From: Prochlorococcus sp. AG-402-C09
GTDB lineage: Bacteria; Cyanobacteriota; Cyanobacteriia; PCC-6307; Cyanobiaceae
DNA: 41,665 nucleotides
Direction: 5' to 3'
NCBI GenBank assembly: GCA_003279565.1
Contig: QCHN01000012.1
Span: 1-41,665 of the forward strand
This document shows positions 8,405-19,785 of the stretch, one piece after another. How positions within the stretch are numbered: position 1 is the stretch's first letter; every line of letters begins with the position of its first letter. The notes under the pieces were generated by a model. That model was given only the letters and a program-made list of their open reading frames with translations, did no database searches and was not told where the DNA came from. Position numbers and translations under genes: made by a program.

Positions 8405-9517
8405 TTAAAATCCATTTGTCATTGCATTAAGCATAAAATATCTAATAAAAGATAATTTTTTTAATATCAAAAAAATAAATAACCTTGGTAATACAAAGAT
8501 ATTATAATTCATTCTAGAATATCTTACTAAACTGTCAGTTAAAATAGATATTGATAAAACATCAACAAATCTTGATAAGGAATATATAAGTGGAATAATA
8601 GATGGATTATTTTTAAAGAATGATATTGAAGTTAATTTTGCAAGACAATCAACATCTCTCCAACATAAGTTTAAACCTTGGCCACCTACAGGATGAATTT
8701 TATGAGCTGTTTCACCTAGATAAACATATTTGCCTGAGAAAAATGAATAGTTATATATAAAGTTAATTGGAAAAGATTTAATTTCTCCGACAATCGAATC
8801 TGGCTCAATACCGTAAGGAAGAATTGTAGATAAATAGTCTAAAAATAATGACTTTGATAAACTCATATTGTAAGTACCTTTAACAATAGATTGACTACAT
8901 ATAATTTGAAATAAATCGCCTCCTAGAGGTAGAACAGCAAATGGTCCTTCTGAGTTTAATATTTCAAATGCATGATTAGACTTAATACCTCTTAATAGAA
9001 CTCTTGCAGTTATACATACTTGATCATAATTAAAACTAAATGAAGGGGTTTTAAGTCTTTTTTTAGTAGTTGAGTTTGATCCATCTGCCGCAACTATCAA
9101 ATCATAGTTATTTGTATTAGGAATCACAGATGTAGGTATTTTATTAATACTATCAATTTCTGATATAAAATCTAATATAGATAGCATGATTTTTTTATGT
9201 TCAGCAATCCAACCTACTGCTGAATATTTTTGATCTGATTTGCATAAATCAGTAATTAGGAATTGAACCTTTTTATTTAATTCATAATCGATTAAATTTA
9301 GATACTGAAAAGGTACTAGCTCAGAGACTAAATTCGACCATATTCCAAGATTTTCTAATATCCTTCTAGATGAATGTGTGATTGCATATGTACGATCTCT
9401 GTTTATAAGTTCTTCATCAGATAATCTTTCATATAGATCAACCCTACAGCCAGCATTTGCTAAAGATATTGCTGCCAATGAACCAGTTAATCCAGAACCA
9501 ATAATTGCTATATTCAT
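8405..9517 (-). CDS. FAD-dependent monooxygenase, UbiH/COQ6-like
   Basis: 370 residues, close to the usual 390-400. Residues 7-12 (GSGLTG) with E30 form the FAD-binding dinucleotide fold; the DG motif is at about 139-150 (DLIVAADGSNST); and the second FAD motif GETAHKIHPVGGQGLN lies at 268-283, where GE replaces the usual GD. These are the family-A flavin hydroxylases that hydroxylate quinone rings or similar aromatics. In cyanobacteria, which lack ubiquinone, the substrate is probably not the classical one. It precedes DUF2949 by 14 bases. Substrate unknown. Confidence 0.88.
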   Translation of the reverse strand: MNIAIIGSGLTGSLAAISLANAGCRVDLYERLSDEELINRDRTYAITHSSRRILENLGIWSNLVSELVPFQYLNLIDYELNKKVQFLITDLCKSDQKYSAVGWIAEHKKIMLSILDFISEIDSINKIPTSVIPNTNNYDLIVAADGSNSTTKKRLKTPSFSFNYDQVCITARVLLRGIKSNHAFEILNSEGPFAVLPLGGDLFQIICSQSIVKGTYNMSLSKSLFLDYLSTILPYGIEPDSIVGEIKSFPINFIYNYSFFSGKYVYLGETAHKIHPVGGQGLNLCWRDVDCLAKLTSISFFKNNPSIIPLIYSLSRFVDVLSISILTDSLVRYSRMNYNIFVLPRLFIFLILKKLSFIRYFMLNAMTNGF

Positions 9518-9551
9518 AAACGCTATTATATCATTTCTTACAACAAAATAA

Positions 9552-10199
9552 TTAGTTGAAAATTCTCATATTAACAAATTCTTCAAACGCTGGACGAAGA
9601 AGAAAGGGATATGTACCTACCCATAAATTTATATCTGGACACCAAGCATCACTTATTGCCTGAATTTTATCAAAATCTCTTCTGTTGCTAAAAACAACAC
9701 ATGTTATTCTCATTCCTTTAGTTAGAATATTGAACTTATTCTGTAATGGAAAACTTATATTACCTATAAAACCATCTTCATCTTCTATATCTAATACTAC
9801 CCAAGTTCTTTTTTTCTCTAACACTTCTAACCTTCCATCTTTATTTGCTTGTTCTTGTTGATTTTCTATCCTATCTTCTACATAAACATCAGCAATATAA
9901 CCATCAACTAATGCTGAGAAAGAGAATTTTTTAAATTTAGAATTCTTTTTACTAGCTTCAAGTATTGGTCCCCACAAAATATATAAAAGAAAAATTACGC
10001 CTAATATCAACCATAATGAGTAAAACTGACTGGTTACTTGACTTTGGCTAATGAGCAATGTAATAACGCCTCCAATAGTTGAGACCATAATCCTTTGAAA
10101 GATCTTCTGAGGATTACCCAATGCTGAATTAAATTGCTTCCCAGTAGCTACAGCAGGGATCAATTTATTTAACTCATTTGGCTTAATAGGAAATAACAT
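9552..10199 (-). CDS. Conserved membrane protein with soluble C-terminal domain
   Basis: 215 residues. Two hydrophobic helices sit near residues 37-55 and 60-82 (LWLILGVIFLLYILWGPILE), followed by a soluble domain of about 130 residues (VLEKKRTWVVLDIEDEDG, then GMRITCVVFSNRRDFDKI and YPFLLRPAFEEFVNMR). The pattern looks like a cyanobacterial and possibly plastid conserved family. I recall homologues misannotated as phosphate transporter permeases, but nothing in this sequence supports transport. It lies between the UbiH-like gene and dapB, all on the same strand with gaps of 34 and 12 bases. Confidence 0.75.
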   Translation of the reverse strand: MLFPIKPNELNKLIPAVATGKQFNSALGNPQKIFQRIMVSTIGGVITLLISQSQVTSQFYSLWLILGVIFLLYILWGPILEASKKNSKFKKFSFSALVDGYIADVYVEDRIENQQEQANKDGRLEVLEKKRTWVVLDIEDEDGFIGNISFPLQNKFNILTKGMRITCVVFSNRRDFDKIQAISDAWCPDINLWVGTYPFLLRPAFEEFVNMRIFN

Positions 10200-10211
10200 T
10201 TGTGTTAATAA

Positions 10212-11060
10212 CTATAGAATTTTCTCTAGTCCATAAATTAATTTGTTAAAAGATCTAATCTTTTTAACTACTAATAGAACTCCTGGCATATAAGCAGAAC
10301 GATCAATAGTGTTATGAGCTAATTCATAAGTTTCTCCATTGGAACCAAACATGACTTGTTGGTGCGCAACAAGTCCGGGTAATCTTACGGAATGCAGTCT
10401 CAAACCACTAGGGCGAGATCCGCCTCGAGAACCTTCTATTGATTCTTCTTCTTTTACCAAGGATTTATTAAATGAAGAACGTTGTTCCTCTATCAATTCA
10501 GCAGTTTTAATACACGTTCCACTTGGGGCATCAGCTTTTTTGTTGTGATGCATTTCAGTCAATTCAGCAAACTCATAAAAACGAGCCGCCGCTGATGCTG
10601 CTTGCTGCAGTAAAACCATACCTACTGAAAAGTTTGGAATAATAGCTGAACCAAGAGAAGCTTTTTCAGCAAATTTAGAAAGATCTTCTAATTGATCTGT
10701 TGTTATTCCAGTTGTACCAATTACAGGATGAACACCGTAAGCTATTGATGTACGAGTGTGTTTGTAAGCAACTTTAGGATGAGTGAAGTCAACTAGAACA
10801 GCACCATTATTTGATCCATCTTTAGGTACGTTCTGACTTGCAGCACACAAGGAACCTTCAAAATCGCTAGAAAGGAATACGTCTAGTGGCCCTAGACCTA
10901 TTAATGAACCTATGTCTTGTCCTTCTTTATCCTTCTGATTATCAATTGCCCCAACAAGTTGATAATCTTTAGATGAATTGATTGCTTTAATAACCTCAGA
11001 TCCCATTCGACCTAAAGCTCCTGCGACTAGAACTGGTATTGATTGATTAGCAGAACTCAT
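10212..11060 (-). CDS. dapB: 4-hydroxy-tetrahydrodipicolinate reductase
   Basis: 282 residues. DapB reduces hydroxy-tetrahydrodipicolinate with NAD(P)H in the lysine and diaminopimelate pathway, which feeds the cell wall. The nucleotide-binding GALGRMG is at 14-20, and the catalytic signature [12 protein letters not shown] is at 171-182 with the essential His and Lys present. The VDFTHP segment follows the family pattern. The gene is divergent from chlH across a 113-base gap. Confidence 0.97.
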   Translation of the reverse strand: MSSANQSIPVLVAGALGRMGSEVIKAINSSKDYQLVGAIDNQKDKEGQDIGSLIGLGPLDVFLSSDFEGSLCAASQNVPKDGSNNGAVLVDFTHPKVAYKHTRTSIAYGVHPVIGTTGITTDQLEDLSKFAEKASLGSAIIPNFSVGMVLLQQAASAAARFYEFAELTEMHHNKKADAPSGTCIKTAELIEEQRSSFNKSLVKEEESIEGSRGGSRPSGLRLHSVRLPGLVAHQQVMFGSNGETYELAHNTIDRSAYMPGVLLVVKKIRSFNKLIYGLEKIL

Positions 11061-11173
11061 TGAATTTCATTTTTTACAATCATATTTGATATCCCTTGTA
11101 ACACGCATTAACTAAATAACACACTAAAGGGCCACTGAACACTAGGCTTGGTCGAATTCCGATAGAAGAAAAG

Positions 11174-14100
11174 ATGTTTACACAGGTTCGCTCAGCCAAT
11201 CGCAGAGTTTCACCTGTCGAGAATCACAGCCATAAAGCAGTGATGAAGGCTGTTTATGTGGTTCTTGAGCCTCAATATCAAAATGCTCTTACACAGGCTG
11301 CAAACTCATTAAATTCGAAAAATGGTCCTATTGGAATTGAACTTAATGGATATTTAATTGAAGAACTCAGAGATAAAGATAATTATGAAAGCTTTAAAAA
11401 AGATATAGAAAATGCTGATTTATTTGTAGCTTCATTGATCTTCATTGAAGATTTGGCCCAAAAAGTTGTTGAAGCTGTCGAACCTCACAAGGAAAATCTT
11501 AAAGCTGCGGTGGTATTTCCATCAATGCCAGAAGTGATGAGATTAAACAAGTTAGGAACTTTTTCTATGGCCCAGTTAGGCCAAAGTAAAAGTATTATTG
11601 GCGATTTTATGAAGAAAAGGAAGGAAGCGGGCGGGGCTGGCTTTCAAGATTCAATGTTGAAACTTTTAAATACTCTTCCTTCAATTCTTAAGTATTTGCC
11701 TGTAGACAAGGCTCAAGATGCTCGTAGTTTTATGCTTAGTTTTCAATATTGGTTAGGAGGTACTCCAGATAATCTAAGAAACTTCTTACTAATGCTTGGA
11801 AATAAATATGTATTTCCCGAATTAAATATAGATGAAGAAATAATTGAAGTTGCAGAGCCAGAAGTTTTTCCAGATTTAGGAATTTGGCATCCTTTGGCGC
11901 CTAATATGTTTGAAGATAAAAAAGAATATTTAAATTGGACTGCTTCTAGAGATGATCTATCAAATAAAGCGAAAGAAGGTCCAGTAATTGGACTTGTACT
12001 CCAAAGAAGTCATATTGTTACTGGAGATGATGCACACTACGTTGCGGTTATTCAAGAACTTGAATATAGGGGAGCAACAGTCATACCTATTTTTTGTGGT
12101 GGATTAGATTTTTCTAAGCCAGTAAATGAATTTTATTATGACCCAATAAATACTGAAAAACCAATTGTTGACGGCGTTGTTTCTCTTACAGGTTTTGCAC
12201 TTGTTGGAGGTCCTGCAAGGCAAGATCACCCAAAAGCAGTTGAGGCTTTAAAGAAGCTTAATCGACCTTACATGGTTGCACTACCACTAGTTTTCCAAAC
12301 AACTCAAGAATGGGAAGGTAGTGATCTAGGCCTTCATCCAGTTCAAGTTGCTCTTCAGATTGCAATTCCAGAATTGGATGGGGCCATAGAGCCAATAGTT
12401 TTATCTGGTCGAGATGATGCAACTGGAAAAGCCCATACCCTTCAAGACAGAGTAGACGCAATAGCTGAAAGAGCTATTAGATGGTCATCGCTAAGAATTA
12501 AAAAACGTGATCAAAAGAAATTAGCTATTACTGTATTTAGTTTTCCACCTGATAAAGGAAATGTTGGAACAGCAGCTTACTTAGACGTTTTTGGTTCTAT
12601 TTATAGAGTTTTAGAAGAAATGAAGCAAAAAGGCTATGACATAAAAGATTTACCTAAAAATCCAAAAGAACTTATGGAGGCATTAATAAATGATCCTGAA
12701 GCTTTACAAGGTTCTCCTGAACTATCAATAGCTCATCGAATGAGCGTAAAAGAATATGAAAAATTAACTCCATATTCTGAAAGACTTGAAGAGAACTGGG
12801 GAAAACCTCCTGGAAATTTAAATAGTGACGGACAAAACCTCCTTATATATGGAAAAGAATTTGGGAATGTATTTGTTGGAGTACAACCAACTTTTGGATA
12901 TGAAGGTGATCCTATGAGATTGCTTTATTCCAGAAGTGCTAGTCCTCACCATGGGTTTGCAGCTTATTACACATATCTAGAAAAAGTTTGGAAGGCAGAC
13001 GCAGTTCTTCATTTTGGAACTCATGGATCGCTTGAATTCATGCCCGGGAAACAAATGGGTATGAGTGAGACATGCTATCCAGATTCATTAATTGGGGGTC
13101 TACCTAATCTTTATTATTACGCAGCAAATAATCCCTCGGAAGCTACAATCGCAAAACGAAGAGGATATGCTTCAACAATTAGTTATTTAACACCGCCGGC
13201 TGAGAATGCTGGACTTTATAAAGGTCTAAAAGAACTAGGAGAGTTAGTTGGTTCTTATCAGCAATTACGAGAAAGTGGAAGAGGAATTCAAATTGTTAAC
13301 GCAATAGTTGAAACATCAAAGAAATGTAATCTTGATGAAGATGTAAAACTACCAGAAAAAGATGCGTCTGAATTAGAAATTGATGAAAGAGATTTAGTCG
13401 TAGGAAATGTTTATAAACAATTAATGGAAATAGAAAGTCGATTATTACCTTGTGGTTTACACACTATTGGCAAACCAGCCACAGCGGAAGAGGCTATAGC
13501 AACGCTAGTAAGTATTGCATCCATAGAAAGAGAAGATGATGGAATCAGATCTTTACCCGGCTTATTAGCTGAATCAAAAGGAAAAACAATTGAGGAAGTC
13601 TATGAAGGTAATAACAAGGGAATATTAGAAGATGTTGAACTTAATAAATTAATTACAGAAACATCAAGAGAAGCAGTTGGTTCAATGGTTAAGTCCCTAA
13701 CAGGAAGAGATGGGAGAGTAAATATGAAGAAGAATATTTGGACCCTAATTCTTGAGTTCTTGAGAGGTATTGGTTTCTCAATCCCCTCTCCATGGCAATC
13801 ATCTGCTAAAAAAGCAGGTTTTGATAATGTCAATTCAAGTTCATTAGATAAATTGTTCGACTATTTAAGATTTTGTTTAGAGCAAATTTGTGCAGATAAA
13901 GAAATGGAAAGCCTTCTAAAAGCTCTAGATGGAGATTATGTTATTCCTGGTCCTGGTGGAGATCCGATAAGAAACCCTGGAGTATTACCAAGCGGTAAAA
14001 ATATTCATGCATTAGATCCGCAGTCGATACCAACAGTAGCCGCTGTTGCTTCAGCGAAAGGAGTAGTAGATAAGCTTATTGAAAGGCAAAAAGAGGAGCA

Positions 14101-15187
14101 AGGTACATGGCCTGAGACCATAGCTTGCGTACTTTGGGGTACTGACAATATTAAAACCTATGGTGAATCATTAGCTCAAATACTTTGGTTTGTAGGTGTA
14201 AAACCAAAAGCAGATTCTGTAGGAAGGGTAAATAAATTAGAGCTCCTTTCACTAGAAGAATTAGGAAGACCAAGAATTGATGTTGTCGTAAATTGCTCTG
14301 GTGTATTTAGAGATTTATTTATTAATCAAATGGCGTTAATTGACCAAGCAGTAAAAATGGCTGCAGAGGCAGATGAGCCACTTGATCAAAATTTCGTAAG
14401 AAAACATACTCTTGAGCAGGCAGAAAAGGAAGGCAAAAGTATTAGAGAATCTGCAAGTAGAGTGTTTTCAAATGCGAGTGGAAGTTATAGCTCAAATGTC
14501 AATTTGGCTGTAGAGAATTCGACGTGGGAGGAAGAAAATGAATTACAGGAAATGTATCTCTCAAGAAAAACTTATGCATTCAATGCTGATAATCCAGGTG
14601 AAATGAATCAAAACCGAGATGTTTTTGAATCAGTAATGAAAACTGCTGATGTTACCTTCCAGAATCTTGATTCATCAGAAATATCTTTAACAGATGTAAG
14701 TCATTATTTTGATTCTGATCCAACAAATCTAATTAAAAACCTTAGAGATGATGGAAAAGCACCAAGTAGTTTCATAGCAGACACAACTACAGCTAATGCG
14801 CAGGTGAGATCGTTAAGTGAAACTATTAGATTAGATTCTAGAACAAAACTACTTAACCCAAAATGGTATGAAGGAATGCTTAAGTCGGGTTATGAAGGAG
14901 TAAGGGAGGTCTCTAATAGACTTAATTACACACTAGGTTGGAGCGCAACTAGCGGGCAAGTAGATAATTTCGTATATGAAGAGTCAAATGAAACTTTTAT
15001 AAATGACCCAGAGATGAGGAAAAGATTAATGGAATTGAATCCTCATAGTTTTAGAAGGATAGTTGGTACATTATTAGAAGTTAATGGTAGAGGATATTGG
15101 GAAACATCCGAAGAAAATATTGAACAATTAAAAGAACTTTATCAAGAAGTAGAAGATAGAATCGAAGGAGTTACTAAAGAAGATTAG
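11174..15187 (+). CDS. chlH: Magnesium chelatase large subunit H
   Basis: 1337 residues, full family length. ChlH binds protoporphyrin IX and, with ChlI and ChlD, inserts magnesium, the first committed step of chlorophyll synthesis. The segment [17 protein letters not shown] at 613-629 is the hallmark shared by BchH/ChlH and CobN. The flanking FTLP-type blocks ([20 protein letters not shown]) and the N-terminal domain ([20 protein letters not shown]) also fit. The start is ATG at 11174, preceded by an A/G-rich stretch. No chlI or chlD is in the window. Confidence 0.98.
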   Translation: MFTQVRSANRRVSPVENHSHKAVMKAVYVVLEPQYQNALTQAANSLNSKNGPIGIELNGYLIEELRDKDNYESFKKDIENADLFVASLIFIEDLAQKVVEAVEPHKENLKAAVVFPSMPEVMRLNKLGTFSMAQLGQSKSIIGDFMKKRKEAGGAGFQDSMLKLLNTLPSILKYLPVDKAQDARSFMLSFQYWLGGTPDNLRNFLLMLGNKYVFPELNIDEEIIEVAEPEVFPDLGIWHPLAPNMFEDKKEYLNWTASRDDLSNKAKEGPVIGLVLQRSHIVTGDDAHYVAVIQELEYRGATVIPIFCGGLDFSKPVNEFYYDPINTEKPIVDGVVSLTGFALVGGPARQDHPKAVEALKKLNRPYMVALPLVFQTTQEWEGSDLGLHPVQVALQIAIPELDGAIEPIVLSGRDDATGKAHTLQDRVDAIAERAIRWSSLRIKKRDQKKLAITVFSFPPDKGNVGTAAYLDVFGSIYRVLEEMKQKGYDIKDLPKNPKELMEALINDPEALQGSPELSIAHRMSVKEYEKLTPYSERLEENWGKPPGNLNSDGQNLLIYGKEFGNVFVGVQPTFGYEGDPMRLLYSRSASPHHGFAAYYTYLEKVWKADAVLHFGTHGSLEFMPGKQMGMSETCYPDSLIGGLPNLYYYAANNPSEATIAKRRGYASTISYLTPPAENAGLYKGLKELGELVGSYQQLRESGRGIQIVNAIVETSKKCNLDEDVKLPEKDASELEIDERDLVVGNVYKQLMEIESRLLPCGLHTIGKPATAEEAIATLVSIASIEREDDGIRSLPGLLAESKGKTIEEVYEGNNKGILEDVELNKLITETSREAVGSMVKSLTGRDGRVNMKKNIWTLILEFLRGIGFSIPSPWQSSAKKAGFDNVNSSSLDKLFDYLRFCLEQICADKEMESLLKALDGDYVIPGPGGDPIRNPGVLPSGKNIHALDPQSIPTVAAVASAKGVVDKLIERQKEEQGTWPETIACVLWGTDNIKTYGESLAQILWFVGVKPKADSVGRVNKLELLSLEELGRPRIDVVVNCSGVFRDLFINQMALIDQAVKMAAEADEPLDQNFVRKHTLEQAEKEGKSIRESASRVFSNASGSYSSNVNLAVENSTWEEENELQEMYLSRKTYAFNADNPGEMNQNRDVFESVMKTADVTFQNLDSSEISLTDVSHYFDSDPTNLIKNLRDDGKAPSSFIADTTTANAQVRSLSETIRLDSRTKLLNPKWYEGMLKSGYEGVREVSNRLNYTLGWSATSGQVDNFVYEESNETFINDPEMRKRLMELNPHSFRRIVGTLLEVNGRGYWETSEENIEQLKELYQEVEDRIEGVTKED

Positions 15188-15196
15188 TTATATTTA

Positions 15197-16039
15197 TTAA
15201 ATAATTGACTTAGTCATTATTATAACCTGATTAATTTCTTTAATATCATGAACTCTTAGAAAATCAACTCCTGCCATCACACAGCGAGAAGCTACTGCTG
15301 CAGTTCCAAATATTCGTTTAGTAGGACTAGATTCATTAATAACAGAGCCAATAAATCTTTTTCGAGAAGCTCCTATTAAAACAGGATAATTCATAGAAAT
15401 GAATTGTTCTAAATTTCTTAGCAAAGTTAAGTTTTGATCTACATTTTTAGCAAAACCAATCCCAGGATCAATAATAATTTGTTCATTTTTTATACCTTTA
15501 GATAGTGCAAAATTAATTTGATTTGATAATTCATTTTTTACATCTTTGATAACGTTATTATATTTAGTTAAAGAATCCATTGTTTTACTATTTCCGCGAC
15601 TATGAGTTAAAACATATGGGCATCCTTTATCTGCAACAACATTAAAGATTTCAGGATCATGACGGCCACCACTAATATCATTAACCCAGTCAGCACCAAT
15701 ATTTAATACTTGTTCAGCAACAGAATGATGAAAAGTGTCAACAGAAATAGGAATCTCAGGATGTAATAACTTTAATTCTTTAATTAAAGGGACTAATCTT
15801 TTAATCTCAACTTCGGAACCTACTTCAGTTGCGCCAGGTCGTGTGCTCTGTGCTCCAATATCTAGAATATGTGCTCCTTGTTTAATACATAAAGATGCAT
15901 GATTTATTGCAGAATTTAAGTCAATATACATTCCTCCATCACTAAATGAGTCTTTAGTGATGTTTACTATTGCCATAATATGGGTTTCTTGTTCCCAATT
16001 TTTTGGCCAGTAATTATTGTATTGATTCGTAGTTAGCAA
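15197..16039 (-). CDS. folP: Dihydropteroate synthase
   Basis: 280 residues. FolP joins p-aminobenzoate to the pterin diphosphate in folate synthesis. The pterin-binding motifs are [11 protein letters not shown] at 26-36, GAQSTRPG at 62-69, [11 protein letters not shown] at 99-109 and DPGIGFAKN around 192-200. The start codon lies inside the end of tpiA: the first 26 bases overlap it in another frame. No start downstream of the overlap would keep the [11 protein letters not shown] block, except the Met just before it, so the overlap is probably real. It converges on chlH with a 9-base gap. Confidence 0.97.
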   Translation of the reverse strand: MLTTNQYNNYWPKNWEQETHIMAIVNITKDSFSDGGMYIDLNSAINHASLCIKQGAHILDIGAQSTRPGATEVGSEVEIKRLVPLIKELKLLHPEIPISVDTFHHSVAEQVLNIGADWVNDISGGRHDPEIFNVVADKGCPYVLTHSRGNSKTMDSLTKYNNVIKDVKNELSNQINFALSKGIKNEQIIIDPGIGFAKNVDQNLTLLRNLEQFISMNYPVLIGASRKRFIGSVINESSPTKRIFGTAAVASRCVMAGVDFLRVHDIKEINQVIIMTKSII

Positions 16040-16757
16040 TTCTTGCGAAATTTGTTGGATCTAAAGAGGCTCCACCAACTAATACACCATCAATATCTGA
16101 CATTGACATTATTTCGTCAATATTATTTGATTTTACTGATCCACCGTATTGAATAATGACGTCTTCGTAACCAATCCATTTACGAATGAGTCCGCAAATT
16201 CTATTTGCCTCATTTGATTCACATGTTTTCCCTGTTCCAATGGCCCATATTGGCTCATAAGCGACTATCAGCCTTCTTACATCTATTCCCTCAAGTCCTT
16301 GATCAATTTGCCTTCGTATAACCCTCTCAGCTTCACCAAGCTCCCTTTGTTGAATAGTTTCTCCAACACAAACAATTGGAATTAGTTGATGATCTTGTGC
16401 CGATTGAGCTCTCTTATTAATCTGTTCATCACTTTCACTAAAATATTTTCTTGGCTCACTATGTCCAACAATTGCACATTTAACCGAAAGCTCATTAAGC
16501 ATTAAAGGGGAAACTTCTGCTGTATAGGCTCCACTATCCTCCCAATGAACATTTTGACTGGATAAAGAGAGGTATTCCCTAGTGTCTTTTATAAATTCAG
16601 ATAAAGGGTATAAGGCTGTAAATGGTGGTGCAATTACAACCTCCCTGTCTTTGTTGGGTATATCTTTCAATAATGGGATTAATACACGCATGTACTCAAT
16701 AGCCTCAGTACAAGTCATGTTCATCTTCCAATTCCCTGCGATTACGTTTTTACGCAC
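16014..16757 (-). CDS. tpiA: Triosephosphate isomerase
   Basis: 247 residues, normal length. The enzyme interconverts dihydroxyacetone phosphate and glyceraldehyde 3-phosphate in glycolysis and the Calvin cycle. Catalytic residues are present: Lys11 in GNWKMN, His99 in GHSE, and Glu168 in [12 protein letters not shown]. The phosphate loops GGS (YGGSVKSNN) and VGG (GVLVGGASL) are also seen. Where most enzymes read GHSERR, this one reads GHSEPRK. It is the middle gene of an S4-tpiA-folP unit, overlapping folP by 26 bases. Confidence 0.98.
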   Translation of the reverse strand: MRKNVIAGNWKMNMTCTEAIEYMRVLIPLLKDIPNKDREVVIAPPFTALYPLSEFIKDTREYLSLSSQNVHWEDSGAYTAEVSPLMLNELSVKCAIVGHSEPRKYFSESDEQINKRAQSAQDHQLIPIVCVGETIQQRELGEAERVIRRQIDQGLEGIDVRRLIVAYEPIWAIGTGKTCESNEANRICGLIRKWIGYEDVIIQYGGSVKSNNIDEIMSMSDIDGVLVGGASLDPTNFARIANYESIQ

Positions 16758-16769
16758 GCTGCTAGCTCC

Positions 16770-16988
16770 TCATTTTTCGCTTCTTGCCAACTTACGGCCT
16801 AGAGGATCAGAATTTGGAACAATGTATGTTTCATTAGCAAAAATAATTTGATCACCATCAATTAATTTTCGACCTCTTCTTTTCTCTACTATGCCATTTA
16901 CTGATATTTTTCCTGATCTTATAATCAGTTTCGCTTCTCCACCAGTCTGAACCATCCCGGTAAATTTTAGGTATTGATCTAATTTCAT
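16770..16988 (-). CDS. S4 domain RNA-binding protein
   Basis: 72 residues, nearly the whole of a YbcJ/RlbA-type S4 domain: MKLDQYLKFTGMVQTGGEAK, then the RNA-contacting LIIRSGKISVNGIVEKRRGRK loop and an INANE-like strand. It probably binds structured RNA, likely in connection with ribosome assembly or stalled ribosomes, as inferred from family members. It is 12 bases upstream of tpiA and divergent from the ABC exporter gene. Confidence 0.9.
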   Translation of the reverse strand: MKLDQYLKFTGMVQTGGEAKLIIRSGKISVNGIVEKRRGRKLIDGDQIIFANETYIVPNSDPLGRKLARSEK

Positions 16989-17026
16989 TTCCGTGCTTTT
17001 AAATAAAACATTGATAGTTTGATGGA

Positions 17027-18763
17027 ATGAACCAAAAAATCAAAATAGATCCTATTTACCTGATAAGGAGACTCAAAGGACATTTGCCCGTATTAATACT
17101 AGGTGGTATAAGCATGCTCATATATGTTATTTGTTGGCCAATACTTGCATGGTTATCCGGTAAGTTAATCCCGGCTATAGGTCAAGGAGATACAAAAAAA
17201 GTTTTAACAGTAATTTTACAAGCACTTATAGTATTTATTATTCAAAAGACTGCACAATATCTCCAAGATAGTCTTCTTGCAAAACCAGCATTAGCACTTA
17301 GTGAAGATCTTCGAACGACAATATTTAGAAAGCTTCAAAAAACTAATATTCTTTTTATAGAAAAACTCTCTTCTGGAGATATTGCATACAGACTTACCGA
17401 GGATGTTGATCGAGTTGGTGAGGTTATTTATAAATCTATTCAAGACACTGCACCATCTGTATTTCAATTATTAGCAGTATTTGGTTATATGATATCTATT
17501 GATTGGAATTTATCACTTTCAACAATTATATTAGCTCCTTTAATTGCAATATTAGTTAGTGATTTTGGAGGAAGAGTATTAAAAGCTTCTGAGCAAAGTC
17601 AAAAGAAAATTAGTTCTTTAGCGGCTTTACTATCAGAAGCAATACAAGGCCTCCCAATGGTTAAAGCATTTGCAGTTGAAGAATGGCTTCAAAGTGATTT
17701 TGATAAACAAGTCAAATTACATAAAGAAGCTAAATATAAAATGCTTACTCTTGTCGCACTTCAGCACCCAATTGTAGGTTTAATAGAAATAATAGGTATT
17801 TTGAGCATACTTACTATTGGAACTTATAGAATACAAACTGGTGGAATTTCCAGTCAAGAATTTGGTAGTTATTTTACAGCATTAATAATGTTGATAGATC
17901 CAATAAGTCACATAACAGTCAACTATAACGAATTAAAACAAGGGCAAGCATCACTTAGAAGATTGAACGAAATAACAACTAACCCTTTAGAATTGTCATC
18001 ACACAATAAAGGTATAATACCTAAAAATACATGCGGAAAAATATCTTTTAAAAATGTTTTCTTTTCTTATAATGATGATAATGAGGTTATAAAAGATATA
18101 AATCTAGATATTGAGAGTGGCAAAATAATGGCCTTAGTTGGACCATCAGGAGCTGGAAAAAGTACAATCTTTTCATTAATATTAAAATTTATTGAACCAA
18201 GTAAAGGATCAATATTTATTGATGAATATAAGTTAGATGAAGTTAATACAAACTCCTTGAGAAGATTGATAGCTATAGTTCCACAAAAAACATTTATATT
18301 TTCAGGGACCATAGCAGAAGCTATCAGATTTGGAAGACCAACAGATTTTGAAGATGTTGTTAAAGCTGCAAAAATTGCTAACGCGCATGATTTTATAGAA
18401 CAATTTCCTGATGGTTATCAAACCTACATAGAGGAAAGAGGTAGCAATCTTTCAGGAGGTCAATTACAAAGAATATCAATAGCAAGGGCTTTATTAGGGA
18501 ATCCAAGAATTTTATTATTAGATGAAGCCACTAGCGCTTTAGATGCAGAAGCTGAGGAATCTGTTCAAAAAGGTTTGCAACAAGCAATGCATAATAGAAC
18601 TGTACTTGTGATTGCTCATAGACTATCAACAATTCAAAAAGCAGACAAAATAGCTGTTATTGAGGAAGGAACCGTGTGTGAGATTGGAAAACATAATGAT
18701 TTAATCAAGAGACAAGGAAGATATAAAGATTTTTGCGATAAACAATTTATTGAGAGTTATTAA
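17027..18763 (+). CDS. ABC exporter, fused membrane and ATPase domains (MsbA-like)
   Basis: 578 residues, a standard half-transporter. Membrane helices span about 1-310, with the family's TMD pattern (GDIAYRLTEDVDRVGEVI as the intracellular coupling region). The ATPase domain has Walker A GPSGAGKST at 372-380, the Q-loop IVPQKTFIFSGTI, the signature LSGGQ at 475-479, Walker B ILLLDEATSALD with Asp499 and Glu500, and the H-loop IAHRLST. It is likely a homodimeric exporter of lipids or small hydrophobic molecules; no substrate is visible. No accessory or peptide-leader genes adjoin it. The ATG at 17027 precedes the first charged segment and is preferred. Confidence 0.93.
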   Translation: MNQKIKIDPIYLIRRLKGHLPVLILGGISMLIYVICWPILAWLSGKLIPAIGQGDTKKVLTVILQALIVFIIQKTAQYLQDSLLAKPALALSEDLRTTIFRKLQKTNILFIEKLSSGDIAYRLTEDVDRVGEVIYKSIQDTAPSVFQLLAVFGYMISIDWNLSLSTIILAPLIAILVSDFGGRVLKASEQSQKKISSLAALLSEAIQGLPMVKAFAVEEWLQSDFDKQVKLHKEAKYKMLTLVALQHPIVGLIEIIGILSILTIGTYRIQTGGISSQEFGSYFTALIMLIDPISHITVNYNELKQGQASLRRLNEITTNPLELSSHNKGIIPKNTCGKISFKNVFFSYNDDNEVIKDINLDIESGKIMALVGPSGAGKSTIFSLILKFIEPSKGSIFIDEYKLDEVNTNSLRRLIAIVPQKTFIFSGTIAEAIRFGRPTDFEDVVKAAKIANAHDFIEQFPDGYQTYIEERGSNLSGGQLQRISIARALLGNPRILLLDEATSALDAEAEESVQKGLQQAMHNRTVLVIAHRLSTIQKADKIAVIEEGTVCEIGKHNDLIKRQGRYKDFCDKQFIESY

Positions 18764-18780
18764 AATATTTTAAATGTTAT

Positions 18781-18798
18781 ATTAGATATGAATCTAAT
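18781..18798. repeat. Perfect 7-bp hairpin between ABC exporter and DUF6447 gene
   Basis: ATTAGAT, loop ATGA, ATCTAAT. It lies 18 bases after the ABC gene and 9 bases before the next ATG. There is no T-tract, so it is not a classical terminator. It could restrain translation of the downstream gene or be chance in AT-rich DNA. Confidence 0.4.
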
Positions 18799-18807
18799 GA
18801 AGCATTA

Positions 18808-19035
18808 ATGACAAATACACCTTCTAATGAAAAAGAAGCAATACTAACATTTGAGGATAAAAAATATAATCTCAATAACTTACCCAAAGATGTGCAAGAA
18901 CTTGTTAAAGGAATGCAGGTTGCTGATGGACAACTAAGAATGCATGAAGACACCTTGAAAGTGCTCGCCGTCGGTCGCCAACACCTTGCAATGCAATTGA
19001 AATCAAAACTTGAATCAATAGATCCAATCAACTAA
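18808..19035 (+). CDS. DUF6447-like small protein
   Basis: 75 residues, soluble and helical. ILTFEDKKYNLNNLPKDVQE is a short beta/helix start followed by a long coiled-coil-like helix (GMQVADGQLRMHEDTLKVLA). The pattern 'a short sheet then V-x-D-x-Q/E-I-x-x-L-x-x-x-L' resembles the DUF6447 family. It starts 44 bases after the ABC exporter stop, preceded by a small hairpin. Family assignment is from memory; function unknown. Confidence 0.75.
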   Translation: MTNTPSNEKEAILTFEDKKYNLNNLPKDVQELVKGMQVADGQLRMHEDTLKVLAVGRQHLAMQLKSKLESIDPIN

Positions 19036-19227
19036 TTAATTAGATATAAATAAAAAAATAATTAACATCTAAAAGCTAACTACTTTGTTAATAAATAAAA
19101 TCAATAAATATAAAGTGCAATTTTAAAACACAAGTAAATATACTTAAACATACCAAACATTAAATAATCTTCTGATTAGAAGCGAACAGCCCTATTTCAT
19201 GAGAGAATCTAAAGAAAAAATAAAGAG

Positions 19228-19518
19228 ATGGCAACTAAAGGCTATTGGCTTAAGCAAGCCAAAATTGAAAGCACGGCACAATTCATCGAATATGTAAAAA
19301 CAGTAGTTCCATGGCTTAGATCAGTTGGCGGAACAATAATTGCTAAGGATGTAAACCAAAATTCAGATTTAAACGAGTGGGATGGCGGACAATTAGGAGT
19401 AATAGTTGAATTTGAATCTAAAGCAGCAGCTCAGAAAGCCTTTAATTCATCTGAATTTCAAGAATACATAAAATACAGTGGTATTGAGAATCAATTATCA
19501 CTATCAATTATTGGATAA
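19228..19518 (+). CDS. DUF1330-like protein
   Basis: 96 residues, a ferredoxin-like alpha/beta domain. GYWLKQAKIESTAQFIEYVK, then PWLRSVGGTIIAKD and LGVIVEFESKAAAQKAFNSS fit the DUF1330 family, whose members are small cytosolic dimers of unknown function. The GG in VGGTI and the WxxG-like DxGQLG positions are conserved in the family. An AAAGAG stretch lies just upstream of the ATG. Confidence 0.85.
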   Translation: MATKGYWLKQAKIESTAQFIEYVKTVVPWLRSVGGTIIAKDVNQNSDLNEWDGGQLGVIVEFESKAAAQKAFNSSEFQEYIKYSGIENQLSLSIIG

Positions 19519-19557
19519 ATGATTATTCTAAACTACGAATAAATATAAAAGATTAAT

Positions 19558-19785
19558 ATGATAAGAGATTCTTCATCACTTAAAAAAGGACAAATTTTAA
19601 AAGTCGAAATAAGCGAAGTTAAAGATCGTCTACCGCAGAACATCTTAGAACTAATAAGAGATGAGCCTATCGTCGAATTAGTTGGATATAAAATGGTAGA
19701 TGGAAATGAATTTGGCCTTGTGGTTAAACTTAAAAACGGTGAAATAAATTGGTTTTTCGAAAAGGAGCTATCAGAAATAATGTAA
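19558..19785 (+). CDS. DUF2862-like small protein
   Basis: 75 residues. KKGQILKVEISEVKDRLPQN, then VELVGYKMVDGNEFGLVVKL and a C-terminal FFEKELSEI make a small beta-barrel-like protein. This matches the DUF2862 family, which is cyanobacterial and of unknown function. It stands alone between the DUF1330-like gene and a 46-residue membrane protein gene on the same strand. Confidence 0.85.
   Translation: MIRDSSSLKKGQILKVEISEVKDRLPQNILELIRDEPIVELVGYKMVDGNEFGLVVKLKNGEINWFFEKELSEIM

Noticed and set aside
17027-18763. ABC exporter as a transporter for Nif11-type peptides
   Set aside because: No N-terminal peptidase C39 domain and more than 6 kb away from either Nif11 gene.
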